Assembly (NCBI GenBank): GCA_040755055.1
Contig: JBFMBS010000005.1
Span: 62,001 to 126,000 of the forward strand
Reading direction: 5' to 3'
DNA: 64,000 nt
From: DYJK01 sp040755055
Lineage (GTDB): Bacteria > Bacteroidota > Ignavibacteria > Ignavibacteriales > Melioribacteraceae
Part shown: positions 33,919 through 42,642 of the stretch, one piece after another
Position numbering within the stretch: the first letter of the stretch is position 1
Layout of the letters: the number at the start of each line of letters is the position of its first letter
Made by a program: the position numbers and the translations under genes
Notes under the pieces: model-generated
What the model was told of the DNA's origin: nothing
Databases searched by the model: none
What the model saw: the letters and a program-made list of their open reading frames with translations, nothing else

Positions 33919-36093
33919 ATGCAAAGAACCGCTTCATACTGCATCATTCTTCTTTTTATTTTTTCAATAAAAATTTTTGCTGTGCCAGATACTCTCAACA
34001 CAGATAAGTACAAACTCGGCATCGAATCACTCGTAAAAAAAGATACAGCCGCAGCGGTGCATTATTTCAATCAATCAATAATACTGCATAACGATGCACC
34101 CTCGTATTTTGAGCTCGGTAAACTAACATTTTCATACAAACCGATTGCCGATGTAGGCGATGCATTCGACCACGTTTACGAAGCTGTTGAGCTCGATCCG
34201 CAAAATATTGAGTACCGGCTCTACCTTGCATTCTTACGCGAGGAACGCTACTATGATAACCGAATAAACTTTTTGCAGAGAGGTTATGCTATTTCCGATT
34301 ACCAGGATATTTTAAAAATGGACAGCACTTGTGCCGGCGCCTGGGCGAACCTCGGCAGATTGAAAGCCGAAGACTTTTGGGAATACCAAACATCGGAATC
34401 GAAACTTGATACCAACAAGGCAATCGATCCAACGGAAAGATACGCTCATGAAGGCAATATTGAAGCCGAGCAATTCAGGATCGAGTATGAATACAAAAAA
34501 CAAGATTACGGACTGCTCAGTTATTCGGGTTTTGTGATGGAAGATTTTCTTCAAGCGGAAAACTCACTCATCCGTGCTGTAAAATTTAACCCGGTATTGG
34601 CAAGCGCCAACCTCGATCTTGCAAAACTTTACTACTCTATAAAAAATTACGGGTTTGCAATCACTGTTTTGGAAAACGCCGTTAAACTCGATTCAACAAA
34701 TAAAGATTACCATTTGTATCTCGGCTTGCTCTATTACACAGTTAATCTAATTACAAAATCGGAAAAGGAATTCTCGAAAGCATTCTCGCTGATGAATAAG
34801 AAAGAGAGGGATGATTACACTTACAATTCTGTTTTGATGATGATAGAACAAAGATTTCCATACAAACTTGAATCGCTGCCCGGTGAGCAAGTGAGAGATA
34901 TAATAAAACTTTTCTGGCAGATCTATGATCCGCTATATATAACGGATCGGAACGAACGGATAGTTGAACATTATGCACGGATTGTTTATGCAAACATGTT
35001 TCTCGGATCGCGCAAACTTAAGATAGCCGGCTGGCAGACAAACCGCGGTGAAGTTGCCCTCCGCTATGGTATTCCGCCGCATGTTATTCGTTACCGCGAT
35101 GATATTAAACTTGGACCTAAAACGGAAGTTTGGGAATACGGCGACAAATCATTCGCATTTACCGATCAATTTAAAAACAACGAATACGAATTTGCACTGG
35201 AACATAGATCGCAAGTGCCGATCAATACATTTGAAGAGATAAAGAAATTACGGAAGGAAAAATTCCAGGAATACCATCCAAAGTTTGAAGGACCTTCATT
35301 CAACGCATCAAAAAGTTTCTACCAGTTCCGCTCGGAGAAAAACAAAACTGATCTTTACGTTTGTTATTCAATCAATCTGCAAGATTCTATGCAGAGTGAT
35401 TATTATTACAACGGCGGCCACAGTGCCGGACTTTTCTTTTTCGACAAGAACTATTACAAAATATTTGAGAACAAGAAATCATTTCCTTTCGAACAGAAGA
35501 AAAATAAAATTGTGAATACACTTCATTCATCCGCTGTGCCGGATTCCGGTTTTATATCGTTTGAAGTTCTGCGCAATAATGATAACGGTGTTCACGCGTT
35601 CAAAGAAAAATTTACTGTTAAGAATTATTCCGGCAGCACTCTTATGCTTAGTGATATAGTTCTCGCCGATCAAATTTCGCCCGATTCAAATTTTGTAAAC
35701 GGTTTTGAACGAAAAGATATTTCTCTGCTGCCCAACCCGGCAAACAGCTTCGGTACAAACAATCTTCCTTACCTTTACTACGAAGTTTACAACTTAAAGA
35801 AAGGGGAGAACAACCTTACCGATTTTGAACAAGAAATAACGATTGAAACAGCGGAGGAGAAGAGCGGCTTCGAAGAATTTTTAAGTTCCGTAGGAAGTAT
35901 ATTCGGTCTCGGCGGCGCGGATAAAATTACGCTCACTTCAAATTACAAAACACTTGAAACCGATCCCCAAATTTTTCTTCAGATTGATATGAACGAATAT
36001 GAGCCGGGCAATTATAAAATTACTTTGCTCGTAAAAGATAATCTTGGTGGAACAGAAACTACCAGAACTGCCTTATTCTATTGGGAAAGATAG
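33919..36093 (+). CDS. GWxTD-domain protein with N-terminal TPR repeats
   Basis: A 724-residue exported protein. A signal peptide (about 1-22, SYCIILLFIFSIKIFA) is followed by tetratricopeptide-like repeats (about 25-290, e.g. AAVHYFNQSIILHNDAPSYF and ENAVKLDSTNKDYHLYLGLL). The GWxTD domain appears at about 370 as AGWQTNRGEVALRYGIPPHV, and a beta-rich C-terminal region follows. This family is found in Bacteroidota/Chlorobiota and related groups; its role is unknown, perhaps a surface or periplasmic scaffold. Confidence 0.85.
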   Translation: MQRTASYCIILLFIFSIKIFAVPDTLNTDKYKLGIESLVKKDTAAAVHYFNQSIILHNDAPSYFELGKLTFSYKPIADVGDAFDHVYEAVELDPQNIEYRLYLAFLREERYYDNRINFLQRGYAISDYQDILKMDSTCAGAWANLGRLKAEDFWEYQTSESKLDTNKAIDPTERYAHEGNIEAEQFRIEYEYKKQDYGLLSYSGFVMEDFLQAENSLIRAVKFNPVLASANLDLAKLYYSIKNYGFAITVLENAVKLDSTNKDYHLYLGLLYYTVNLITKSEKEFSKAFSLMNKKERDDYTYNSVLMMIEQRFPYKLESLPGEQVRDIIKLFWQIYDPLYITDRNERIVEHYARIVYANMFLGSRKLKIAGWQTNRGEVALRYGIPPHVIRYRDDIKLGPKTEVWEYGDKSFAFTDQFKNNEYEFALEHRSQVPINTFEEIKKLRKEKFQEYHPKFEGPSFNASKSFYQFRSEKNKTDLYVCYSINLQDSMQSDYYYNGGHSAGLFFFDKNYYKIFENKKSFPFEQKKNKIVNTLHSSAVPDSGFISFEVLRNNDNGVHAFKEKFTVKNYSGSTLMLSDIVLADQISPDSNFVNGFERKDISLLPNPANSFGTNNLPYLYYEVYNLKKGENNLTDFEQEITIETAEEKSGFEEFLSSVGSIFGLGGADKITLTSNYKTLETDPQIFLQIDMNEYEPGNYKITLLVKDNLGGTETTRTALFYWER

Positions 36094-36189
36094 ATCAATT
36101 CGTTCCACTGCACTAAAATACGAATTATACTTTTTGCGGAGTTTAAAATTGTAGGGCAACTCGCTGAGTCGCCCCTATGGTTTTGTTTT

Positions 36190-37191
36190 TCATTTCAACA
36201 AAATCATTTTACGCGTCTCCTGAAATTCTGAGGAGCGTAGCGACGAAGAATCCCCTACTCTTAATGTGTAGAAATATACTCCTGATGAAATGCTATTGCG
36301 CAGATTGGAAATCTGCGCTACATCAAAACGTACAGAATAATTTCCCGGCATTTGTTCTTTGTTTACTAGCGTTGCAATTTCTCTGCCAAGGATGTCGTAA
36401 ACTTTTAATGTTACGAACACACCCATTTGATTCCCCTCTCGAGAGGGGACACCGAAGGTGGGGGTGTGTATTGTGTATTCAATTGTTGTCGTTGGGTTGA
36501 ATGGATTAGGATAATTTTGAAATAATATAAATTGATTCGGTATTGAAATGTCCTGATTAACATCAACTCTAATTCCATATTCAATACCATCAATAATTGC
36601 ATATCTAAGTCTTTCGCTCCAATATGATCCTTCCCACGATTCGCTGAAAATGAAACCCAACCCTTTAGCCAATTCATACAATTCATTTGGTATCCGGGTA
36701 TTTGCGTTCATTTTTTTTATATCCCATGTTCTGCCAAGTAGATTTTTCTCTTCCATGGCATAACAAAACAATCCCCAATCCGGCGGTAAAGGATTTATAA
36801 TTGGACCAAATCGATCGGCGTTAATTCGATCTCCGGGTTGCGATAAAAGACTATCGATTTTATATTCAATCTTATTAACTATATCATAACGGAATAGACA
36901 AGCATCATTCGTATCAATCCTCTCAAACAACGATTCAATTCTCTTATCACCAAAGTAACCGCGGTGAATAATTTTGTAAGACTTATTATTCGATAGTATT
37001 GTATCGCCGGCTATTTTCAACCAATATAGTGGTGTTGTTGTATTATGGTATGGGTCGGAGCCGCTTACAACATCATATTCCCAATAATTACCAATACTTT
37101 GCGGATAATATTTCATTGCTTCCTTTACCGAATCGGATTGGGAATATATTGTGGTGAACAATAGTAAATGAATGATTATAATATTTTTCAT
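36190..37191 (-). CDS. Secreted protein with type IX secretion C-terminal sorting domain
   Basis: About 333 residues: signal peptide (IIIIHLLLFTTIYSQ), a beta-rich domain of unknown role (about 20-230, including SIGNYWEYDVVSGSDPYHN), then the T9SS sorting domain from NYPNPFNPTTTIEYTI to the end (ETRKMILLK). The domain carries three palindrome-encoded insertions at 36433 (PTFGVPSREG region), 36298 (QISNLRN) and 36225 (DSSSLRSSEFQE). The frame extends upstream to 37260, but the ATG at 37191 starts the signal peptide. The N-terminal half shares YPQSIGNYWEY-like text with the T9SS protein at 20431 (LRIGNRWQYSEGPGY), suggesting related cargo domains. Confidence 0.85.
   Translation of the reverse strand: MKNIIIIHLLLFTTIYSQSDSVKEAMKYYPQSIGNYWEYDVVSGSDPYHNTTTPLYWLKIAGDTILSNNKSYKIIHRGYFGDKRIESLFERIDTNDACLFRYDIVNKIEYKIDSLLSQPGDRINADRFGPIINPLPPDWGLFCYAMEEKNLLGRTWDIKKMNANTRIPNELYELAKGLGFIFSESWEGSYWSERLRYAIIDGIEYGIRVDVNQDISIPNQFILFQNYPNPFNPTTTIEYTIHTPTFGVPSREGNQMGVFVTLKVYDILGREIATLVNKEQMPGNYSVRFDVAQISNLRNSISSGVYFYTLRVGDSSSLRSSEFQETRKMILLK
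36225..36251. repeat. Palindromic insertion near the end of the T9SS domain
   Basis: ATTCTGAGGAGC...GACGAAGAAT, the same outer words as the intergenic elements at 1756-1786 and 4669-4718, here translated in frame as part of the sorting domain tail. Confidence 0.7.
36298..36318. repeat. Palindromic insertion in the T9SS domain (site B)
   Basis: GCGCAGATT-GGA-AATCTGCGC, a perfect 9-bp stem between the RFDV and SGVYFYT codons, the same protein position as the palindrome at 20510-20539. Confidence 0.75.
36433..36448. repeat. Palindromic insertion in the T9SS domain (site A)
   Basis: CCCCTCTCGAGAGGGG, a perfect palindrome between the TTTIEY and LKVYDILGRE codons, matching the position of 20652-20674. 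Confidence 0.75.
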
Positions 37192-37265
37192 TTGTTGACT
37201 AACAATGTTGTGATTAAGCCGCTCGTCTCGCTTCGCTCTTCGAAGCGGGCTGCCCGGCACAGTCC

Positions 37266-37310
37266 GTTAAATTCTGCCGAGAAATGGTTCTTGACCGCTG
37301 GGGAAATAAC
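37266..37310 (+). repeat. Direct repeat copy A, next to the C_GCAxxG gene
   Basis: It begins GTTAAATTCTGCCGAGAAAT and runs through GGTTCTTG to ATAAC. The first 28 bases differ by one base from copy B at 38151. Its last base touches the stop of the C_GCAxxG_C_C gene. Confidence 0.7.
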
Positions 37311-38131
37311 TATACCTTACCGAGTAAATTAATCAATCTATTGCAGCCGCCGTTTTTAATAAATTCTGTATGCTCGTTTATCGTTTTAAACTGCCTTCCG
37401 CAGATTTTCCAACATTCCATTTTATAATCTGTCTCATCAAAAAAAATTTCTTTTATCTTTTCCACGTCGGGATCGGCTAATGAGTACTTAAAATTATTTT
37501 CTTTTACCTTTGACAAACTTTTCATCCATATCGCAGCACCGAGCGCACCGCATGCATTGCCGCTCAGCCCGAATCCTCCGGCAAAGCCGGCAACCATCAC
37601 AATTTCTTCGTTACTGCCTCCCATTATTCTTACAACTTCAGATGCACAACTGAGAGGGCTTTGGGGTAAATCCGGGAGCTGTTTAGATAATCCTATCTTT
37701 GAGGATTGAATTGCTTCGGGTGCCCATTTAGCCGCTAAGTTAAAACACTTGATCGGTTTTCCGCTGATCAGGTATTTCGCCAAACCATATTTGCTGTTAA
37801 AATCACAATTAGTAATAATAGAACAGTTGGCGCTTTTTGCTCTGTTAATAAACGATTCCAAAATAAATTGAGTTGCAGTTATAGCTTGAGCAACAGCAAG
37901 CCCGATATCTTTGTGTCTGCGGAAGGATTCCGCCCCTACACCTAAAGCCGTACCCCAAAGCATTCCGCATTGATAACCTTCTTGAGCCAATCCGCCGGCA
38001 AGAGGATCCGAAGCACGTTCTGCATCTTCTTTTAGGTAATCGAATTCGCGGTTTAAAATATAAAAGAAGGTATGAGAACAAGCTCCTTTTTTCAAGAATA
38101 CCCGCTTAGTGTCTCTTTTGTTAGCCTTCAT
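37310..38131 (-). CDS. C_GCAxxG_C_C family (redox-active) protein
   Basis: A 273-residue cytosolic protein. It carries two of the paired motifs of this family: GLAQEGYQCGMLWGTALGV (about 48-66) and GGFGLSGNACGALGAAIW (about 183-200), the second being a full GxxGxxxGNxCGALxA block, plus a C-terminal Cys set (KMECWKICGRQF and NGGCNRL). The cysteines likely bind a metal or perform thiol chemistry, as in other members, which often occur in anaerobes and with flavodoxin-like or molybdenum enzymes. No such neighbour is here. The gene is enclosed by direct repeats at 37266 and 38151. Confidence 0.75.
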   Translation of the reverse strand: MKANKRDTKRVFLKKGACSHTFFYILNREFDYLKEDAERASDPLAGGLAQEGYQCGMLWGTALGVGAESFRRHKDIGLAVAQAITATQFILESFINRAKSANCSIITNCDFNSKYGLAKYLISGKPIKCFNLAAKWAPEAIQSSKIGLSKQLPDLPQSPLSCASEVVRIMGGSNEEIVMVAGFAGGFGLSGNACGALGAAIWMKSLSKVKENNFKYSLADPDVEKIKEIFFDETDYKMECWKICGRQFKTINEHTEFIKNGGCNRLINLLGKV

Positions 38132-38150
38132 AAATTCTCAATGTATTATT

Positions 38151-38196
38151 GTTAAATTCTGTCGAGAAATGGTTCTTGGCAGCCAGGGAACATAAC
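38151..38196 (+). repeat. Direct repeat copy B, upstream of the C_GCAxxG gene
   Basis: GTTAAATTCTGTCGAGAAAT, then GGTTCTTGG and further to CATAAC; matches copy A at 37266. Together with copy A it defines an 885-bp unit consisting of one gene plus one repeat. Confidence 0.7.
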
Positions 38197-38392
38197 GATG
38201 TTGCCCTAACGCGCCGCCAAGAACAACAATATCGGTTTTGCAAACGCAACTTTTATTTATAAATCTATTTTGTTTATTAATTCTATTTTGCACAACAAAC
38301 TTGTTCTGCAAAGCCAAACCTTAATGCGACTCAATAAAACCACATCGAATTTATCAGCCGTAGGCAGAGAAGCGGTCTGCTTGTAGTGCCGG
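38197..38392. other. Gene-free boundary sequence between the C_GCAxxG and TIR genes
   Basis: On the minus strand it starts after the TIR stop with CATAACCGGCAC, is AT-rich in the middle, and ends GGCGGCGCGTTAGGGCAACA, then TCGTTATG. CATAAC and GTTATG are inverted repeats at its ends. Similar ends occur at 39455-39701 and at 37192-37265. No gene is seen. Confidence 0.5.
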
Positions 38393-39454
38393 TTATGCAT
38401 GGTTTTTGTTAAAATCGTTTATAATGTCTTCTCCACGGATTTTAGCTTTATTTAGCACATCGATATTATCATCAATATTGTTGCACAAATTATCTAAGGC
38501 CTCACTTGCTCGATTTAAAGAACGACCAAGGTTTTTTTCAAACCTTGGAACGCCTTTCATAATATTACTAAGATTACGCATTTCTTCTTTCGTGCCAGTA
38601 GCTGCAATAATAGTAATATCAATTGCAGAAAGTGATGAAAGTAAAACATTTAAATCATCACTAGATACTGGGCGAGAATAATTTAAAATGAATTCTAAAT
38701 TTTTGTCGACTCTTTTATTTATTTCTATATAGCTTTCGTTTGAATTTGATACTGTTAACTGAAATTGGTCTATTTTATCGGCTAATTTTTTTGATTGTTT
38801 TTGTAAATATTTGGTCGAACTTTGAGAAGGATGCTTAGCCTCAGTATTGATAATAACAGTAAGTTTTTCTGTTTCTAACCTCATATTCGTCATTTCGGTG
38901 GTAATAGATGTTAGAATTTTGCCTAATTCCTTAAAACCATTCTCCATTGATTCTACATGGTCAAGTAAACCCAATTCAGTATCTTCATAATATTCCCCAA
39001 TTGAGATCAACATTTCTTTGTTCATTTTTTCATAATTAATATTAGGTGGGCTTGGAAATTTAAAATGAGTTGAAATTGAAGAAAATAATATCTCTGAAAA
39101 TTTTGGATCATTTAGATTAATAGCTTGGAATATTGAGAAGGGCAAAGGTAATTGAGATTTTGTAAGATGAGAAAAACAAATTGGAATTATCGGAATCTTT
39201 TTTATCCATCCAGCCCCGGCTTCAAAGCATACCCAACGGCGAGTTATTGATATTTTGTTAGATAGGATAATTAGAATTGAAGTGTCCGAAAAGAAACTTT
39301 CAATATCATTTAACCATCGATCACCAGCTACAATATCTTCAGAATCGCTGCTTACAAAAACATCTACTTGACCGAGGAATGATTTTTCAATCCAATCTTT
39401 TAATGAGAGAGCTAATTTTTCATCTTCACTAATATGACTTATGAATATTTTCAT
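38393..39454 (-). CDS. TIR-domain protein with C-terminal coiled coil
   Basis: A 353-residue protein. Residues 1-140 form a TIR domain: box 1 FISHISEDEKLALSLKDW, the BB-loop SSDSEDIVAGDRWLNDIESF, and the putative catalytic Glu in RWVCFEAGAGW (Glu78), consistent with an NAD-cleaving bacterial TIR. Residues about 150-350 are mostly helical and rich in polar heptads (e.g. LQKQSKKLADKIDQFQ), suggesting oligomerisation. It is 247 bp downstream of the NTPase gene on the same strand and shares its AT-rich composition. A cyclic-nucleotide or other ligand-binding domain was not recognised. Probably the effector of the three-gene system. Confidence 0.85.
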   Translation of the reverse strand: MKIFISHISEDEKLALSLKDWIEKSFLGQVDVFVSSDSEDIVAGDRWLNDIESFFSDTSILIILSNKISITRRWVCFEAGAGWIKKIPIIPICFSHLTKSQLPLPFSIFQAINLNDPKFSEILFSSISTHFKFPSPPNINYEKMNKEMLISIGEYYEDTELGLLDHVESMENGFKELGKILTSITTEMTNMRLETEKLTVIINTEAKHPSQSSTKYLQKQSKKLADKIDQFQLTVSNSNESYIEINKRVDKNLEFILNYSRPVSSDDLNVLLSSLSAIDITIIAATGTKEEMRNLSNIMKGVPRFEKNLGRSLNRASEALDNLCNNIDDNIDVLNKAKIRGEDIINDFNKNHA

Positions 39455-39701
39455 ATTTATTCCGTCTATAACGATGTAGTTTTAGCCGCCAATAAAAGCA
39501 ATGCAACATTGAAAACCAATACCGATGATTTATTTATTAATTCATTTTGTTAACTGCATGCAAAGAACAACGAACCTTTATAACACAACTTTATAATTAC
39601 ACTAACTTGCCCATCGCTTTCTGGCGTATGCCGCGTTGAAAATAGTTTACCCCAATGCTTTTTATCGGGGCAGTTCTTGTTAAGCGGCAGTTGGATTGGA
39701 A
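39455..39701. other. Gene-free boundary between NTPase and TIR genes
   Basis: On the minus strand it includes GCCGCTTAACAAGAACTGCC near the NTPase stop and ends GGCGGCTAAAACTACATCGT, then TATAGAC just before the TIR start. A CCCCGATAAAAAGCATTGGGG hairpin-like segment lies near 39645-39670 (CCCC...GGGG arms). No gene. Confidence 0.45.
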
Positions 39702-41948
39702 TTATTTTATCCAGTAATCAATATACTTATTTAAATATTTCTCCAAATTATCTAATTCTTCAACTCTCATTTCGGAAAATATTTTTTTGTACTGAGATTT
39801 TAATTGTTCTGCCAATTCATCTGCGTCGATGTCTGTAATATTTTTATAAACATTAAGCTCGTATTGTGATAAAGACGATGTAATAATGTGCTTATTTTCT
39901 ATCTGAAGACATTTTTTTATTAACGAATAGAGTGATAAAGAATTAATTATTTTCCATACTGTCCAGCTGGTAATATTATTCGATCGTTCTTCGTAAAGCA
40001 AAATTGATTTAATATAGGGTGGGTTTGATGATAATGATACTTCATTTATTAATAATCTTTGTGCACACATATTTAAGTAAGCAACATCAGCAAGAATATT
40101 CCCATAGATTGGGAAATCGCCTTCTTTTTCTACAATAGGAGCCTCTATAGATAATGACTTTATTGATCCGAACAATAGATTGACTTTTGGTAAAGCAATA
40201 ATTTCTAACGAATTATAATTTTTAGATAAAAGTAAATTATCACCATGCAATTTTAATAAGCCACAATCACAGTACTCTTCTATAAGAGCATTTATTATTT
40301 TGGAATCATAACTATATAGTTTATTAAGAAATTCATTTAATGCTTGAAGTGAAATAGGAATTATTCCATCGTGATTATTGATTTTCGAAAATGCTTGTAT
40401 GTATTGAATAATTCTAAGACCGAGCAGCATGTATGTTCGGCTAATTGGAATTTGTATTCGATTTTTTTCTTCTATATAGGGGAATGAAAAAATAAGAGGT
40501 AGGAAAACGTTATCAAATATTTTATTGTGAGAAACAGGAATTAGATTCCCATTATCGAGTCTATAAGAGTAGAAACACGGTGGAAAAGAATAACCAGCCT
40601 TACACATCGCTTCAACAAGTCTATATTTATATTTCGAATTTTTTACATCTAAAAAGTTGTGATATAAAAGCTGCAACAATTGAACCTTAATTCTGTTATT
40701 TTCTCCATAGATGAGATCCATATTGCTTATATATTTATCAAATATTTTATTTTCTGCTGTAGTTAATACATAATCTTCAAATTCATCCAAATGGTTTTCG
40801 ATATGCTCTAAATCCCATTTTTTATGTATAGCTATTTTTGATATGTTTTTTTTTAGATACTCCAATCTTTTCTTTATGATTTTCTCAAAAGGAATATTCT
40901 TTATTTCCTTAATTAAATTATTCCGTTTGTTTACAGATGGAGAGGCATTTTGTTCTAAAAATATTCGAGTGTCATTTCTAGTGACAATTACTATTGCAGC
41001 GCCGGGTCTTTCATCCGGATCGGTAATGATATCCAGTTGATTATAATAATGCAGAAATTTTTTTGAATGGTTTGGCGTAATGTCAAGTTTATCAAAATTA
41101 TCTAAAATAAAAATAAAGGAATAACCAGCTTTTATTGCATAATTGCGAAATTGTTCTGCGATATCTTTGTAAACCATATCCTCTGTTAATTTTTTTGAAC
41201 CTTTTTTTTCATAAAAAGTATTATAAAGTGTTTGGATATTTTCATGAAATTTCAATCGTACTTCTGTATCAGCATATCGTTCACTATTAAAGTATTGTTT
41301 TATATCTGATATAAGATTTTTAAACTCTGGCATATCTAAATAATACATTAAAATTACTTTAACTAATTTTGACAAAAATAAATGTATGAGATTTGGACGA
41401 ACTGAGCCATAGTTAATTGACAAATCCAACCTTATCCAAATTACTTTTTTCGAGTTGAGGTAACGATTATATTTTGTAAAAAGGTGATTAATAAATACTG
41501 TTTTTCCTAATCCGCGTTCCCCACTTAATATTGTAATGGCCCTCGGACCTTTACTTTTATGCATATACTGATTGAACTCTTCTCGACTAATAGATATTAA
41601 ATCATCAACAAATTGCTTAGAAGTATCTTCGCTGTAATTAGGGTAAATTTTTAGCGTATTGTCTTTTTTGTCAACTTCAGATAAGTATACATACGCTTGG
41701 TTTAAAATATCTGCTCTATCCTTATCGGATGGATTTGCCGACAGGTGCCCCAATCCATTGAGAGTATAACCTTCAAATGTAGCCCAGTCTCTATTTAAGA
41801 ATTCTTGTTTGAAATTGAACTGAGGGAAATTATGAGAAACTGAGTCCTTTAAATGATTATCTAATGAAGTTAAACTATAGAAAACATCATCTCTAATTTG
41901 GTAATCTAGAATATTTTTAATTTTTTCAAATATTTCATAGGTAACCAT
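39702..41948 (-). CDS. Large P-loop NTPase (KAP/STAND-like), putative sensor of a defence module
   Basis: A 748-residue protein. After an N-terminal region of about 130 residues comes a P-loop NTPase: Walker A LSGERGLGKTVFINHL (about 142-157), Walker B FIFILDNFDKLD (about 278-289) and a sensor-like strand VIVTRNDTRIF (about 322). The spacing and text resemble KAP/STAND-type ATPases rather than replication AAA proteins. The C-terminal about 400 residues are helical and unassigned (possibly a winged-helix plus repeat sensor). It begins 8 bp after the cyclase-like gene, so the two are surely cotranscribed. It is visibly more AT-rich than the flanking housekeeping genes. Confidence 0.8.
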   Translation of the reverse strand: MVTYEIFEKIKNILDYQIRDDVFYSLTSLDNHLKDSVSHNFPQFNFKQEFLNRDWATFEGYTLNGLGHLSANPSDKDRADILNQAYVYLSEVDKKDNTLKIYPNYSEDTSKQFVDDLISISREEFNQYMHKSKGPRAITILSGERGLGKTVFINHLFTKYNRYLNSKKVIWIRLDLSINYGSVRPNLIHLFLSKLVKVILMYYLDMPEFKNLISDIKQYFNSERYADTEVRLKFHENIQTLYNTFYEKKGSKKLTEDMVYKDIAEQFRNYAIKAGYSFIFILDNFDKLDITPNHSKKFLHYYNQLDIITDPDERPGAAIVIVTRNDTRIFLEQNASPSVNKRNNLIKEIKNIPFEKIIKKRLEYLKKNISKIAIHKKWDLEHIENHLDEFEDYVLTTAENKIFDKYISNMDLIYGENNRIKVQLLQLLYHNFLDVKNSKYKYRLVEAMCKAGYSFPPCFYSYRLDNGNLIPVSHNKIFDNVFLPLIFSFPYIEEKNRIQIPISRTYMLLGLRIIQYIQAFSKINNHDGIIPISLQALNEFLNKLYSYDSKIINALIEEYCDCGLLKLHGDNLLLSKNYNSLEIIALPKVNLLFGSIKSLSIEAPIVEKEGDFPIYGNILADVAYLNMCAQRLLINEVSLSSNPPYIKSILLYEERSNNITSWTVWKIINSLSLYSLIKKCLQIENKHIITSSLSQYELNVYKNITDIDADELAEQLKSQYKKIFSEMRVEELDNLEKYLNKYIDYWIK

Positions 41949-41955
41949 TTTAGTC

Positions 41956-42642
41956 TCATTTTTTGTTGTTCAATGATTCTATATGCTTTAATAGGAATTC
42001 ACGAGATTGAAACCAGAAATTAGCATAATTATGAGGGCCATTTCTTGAATACTCAGAGATTTTACTTTCGATTTGGTCAAGGTATAATTTCTTATCGGCT
42101 GGTAAAATAATAAGACTTTCCATTAATTGATCTCGGTGTTTAAGAATAATAACGTCTTCATGGAATAATTTAATAAAGTGTTCATCATATTTGAAGAAAT
42201 CATAACACTCTTTGGTAGGGAACATAATAAAAGGTCCAGGACAATATTCGCTTTCGTATTTTACTGCACGTACAACCGCATCACCTAAAATTAAATTATT
42301 TGTGTAATGAATATCTCCATAAGCTATAGCGCCCCGTAAGAAAAAATTTTTTTTTAAATAAGCATGTAATATTTCTTTAATATCATCAAAAATATCTGTT
42401 AGAAATTCTGTTTTTTCGAAATTATCTGAATGAGGATAAAATAAAAATCCACAGTCGGAAAATAGATAGGGTATACAGTTCCTTTTGGGAACTATATTAA
42501 TTTTTATAAAATCCCAAATATCAAGGATGGAAACAACTAAATTATTTGGGCTTTCATTTTTAGAAACCAAGGAAGAAAATCCATATATATCAAAATAAAA
42601 AACAAGACCGTTGGATATCTCACATTTCTTTTCATCATCCAT
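41956..42642 (-). CDS. Class III nucleotide-cyclase-like protein
   Basis: A 228-residue protein whose core matches a class III cyclase domain. The first metal Asp is in VFYFDIYGFSSLV (Asp18), the second in YLFSDCGFLFYP (Asp63), followed by FLRGAIAYGDIHY (103-113) and NLILGDAVVRAVKYESE (about 116-132), which correspond to the RxGIxxG and GxxVxxAxRxE blocks of these enzymes. Both metal ligands are present, so catalysis is possible; substrate specificity cannot be read. First gene of the minus-strand module. Cyclases of this size occur in Pycsar anti-phage systems, but the partners here differ. Confidence 0.7.
   Translation of the reverse strand: MDDEKKCEISNGLVFYFDIYGFSSLVSKNESPNNLVVSILDIWDFIKINIVPKRNCIPYLFSDCGFLFYPHSDNFEKTEFLTDIFDDIKEILHAYLKKNFFLRGAIAYGDIHYTNNLILGDAVVRAVKYESEYCPGPFIMFPTKECYDFFKYDEHFIKLFHEDVIILKHRDQLMESLIILPADKKLYLDQIESKISEYSRNGPHNYANFWFQSREFLLKHIESLNNKK

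Noticed and set aside
38393..39454. Classifying the TIR gene as a standard Pycsar or Thoeris effector
   Set aside because: No cyclic-nucleotide-binding, SAVED or SLOG/STALD domain could be seen, and its partner genes differ.
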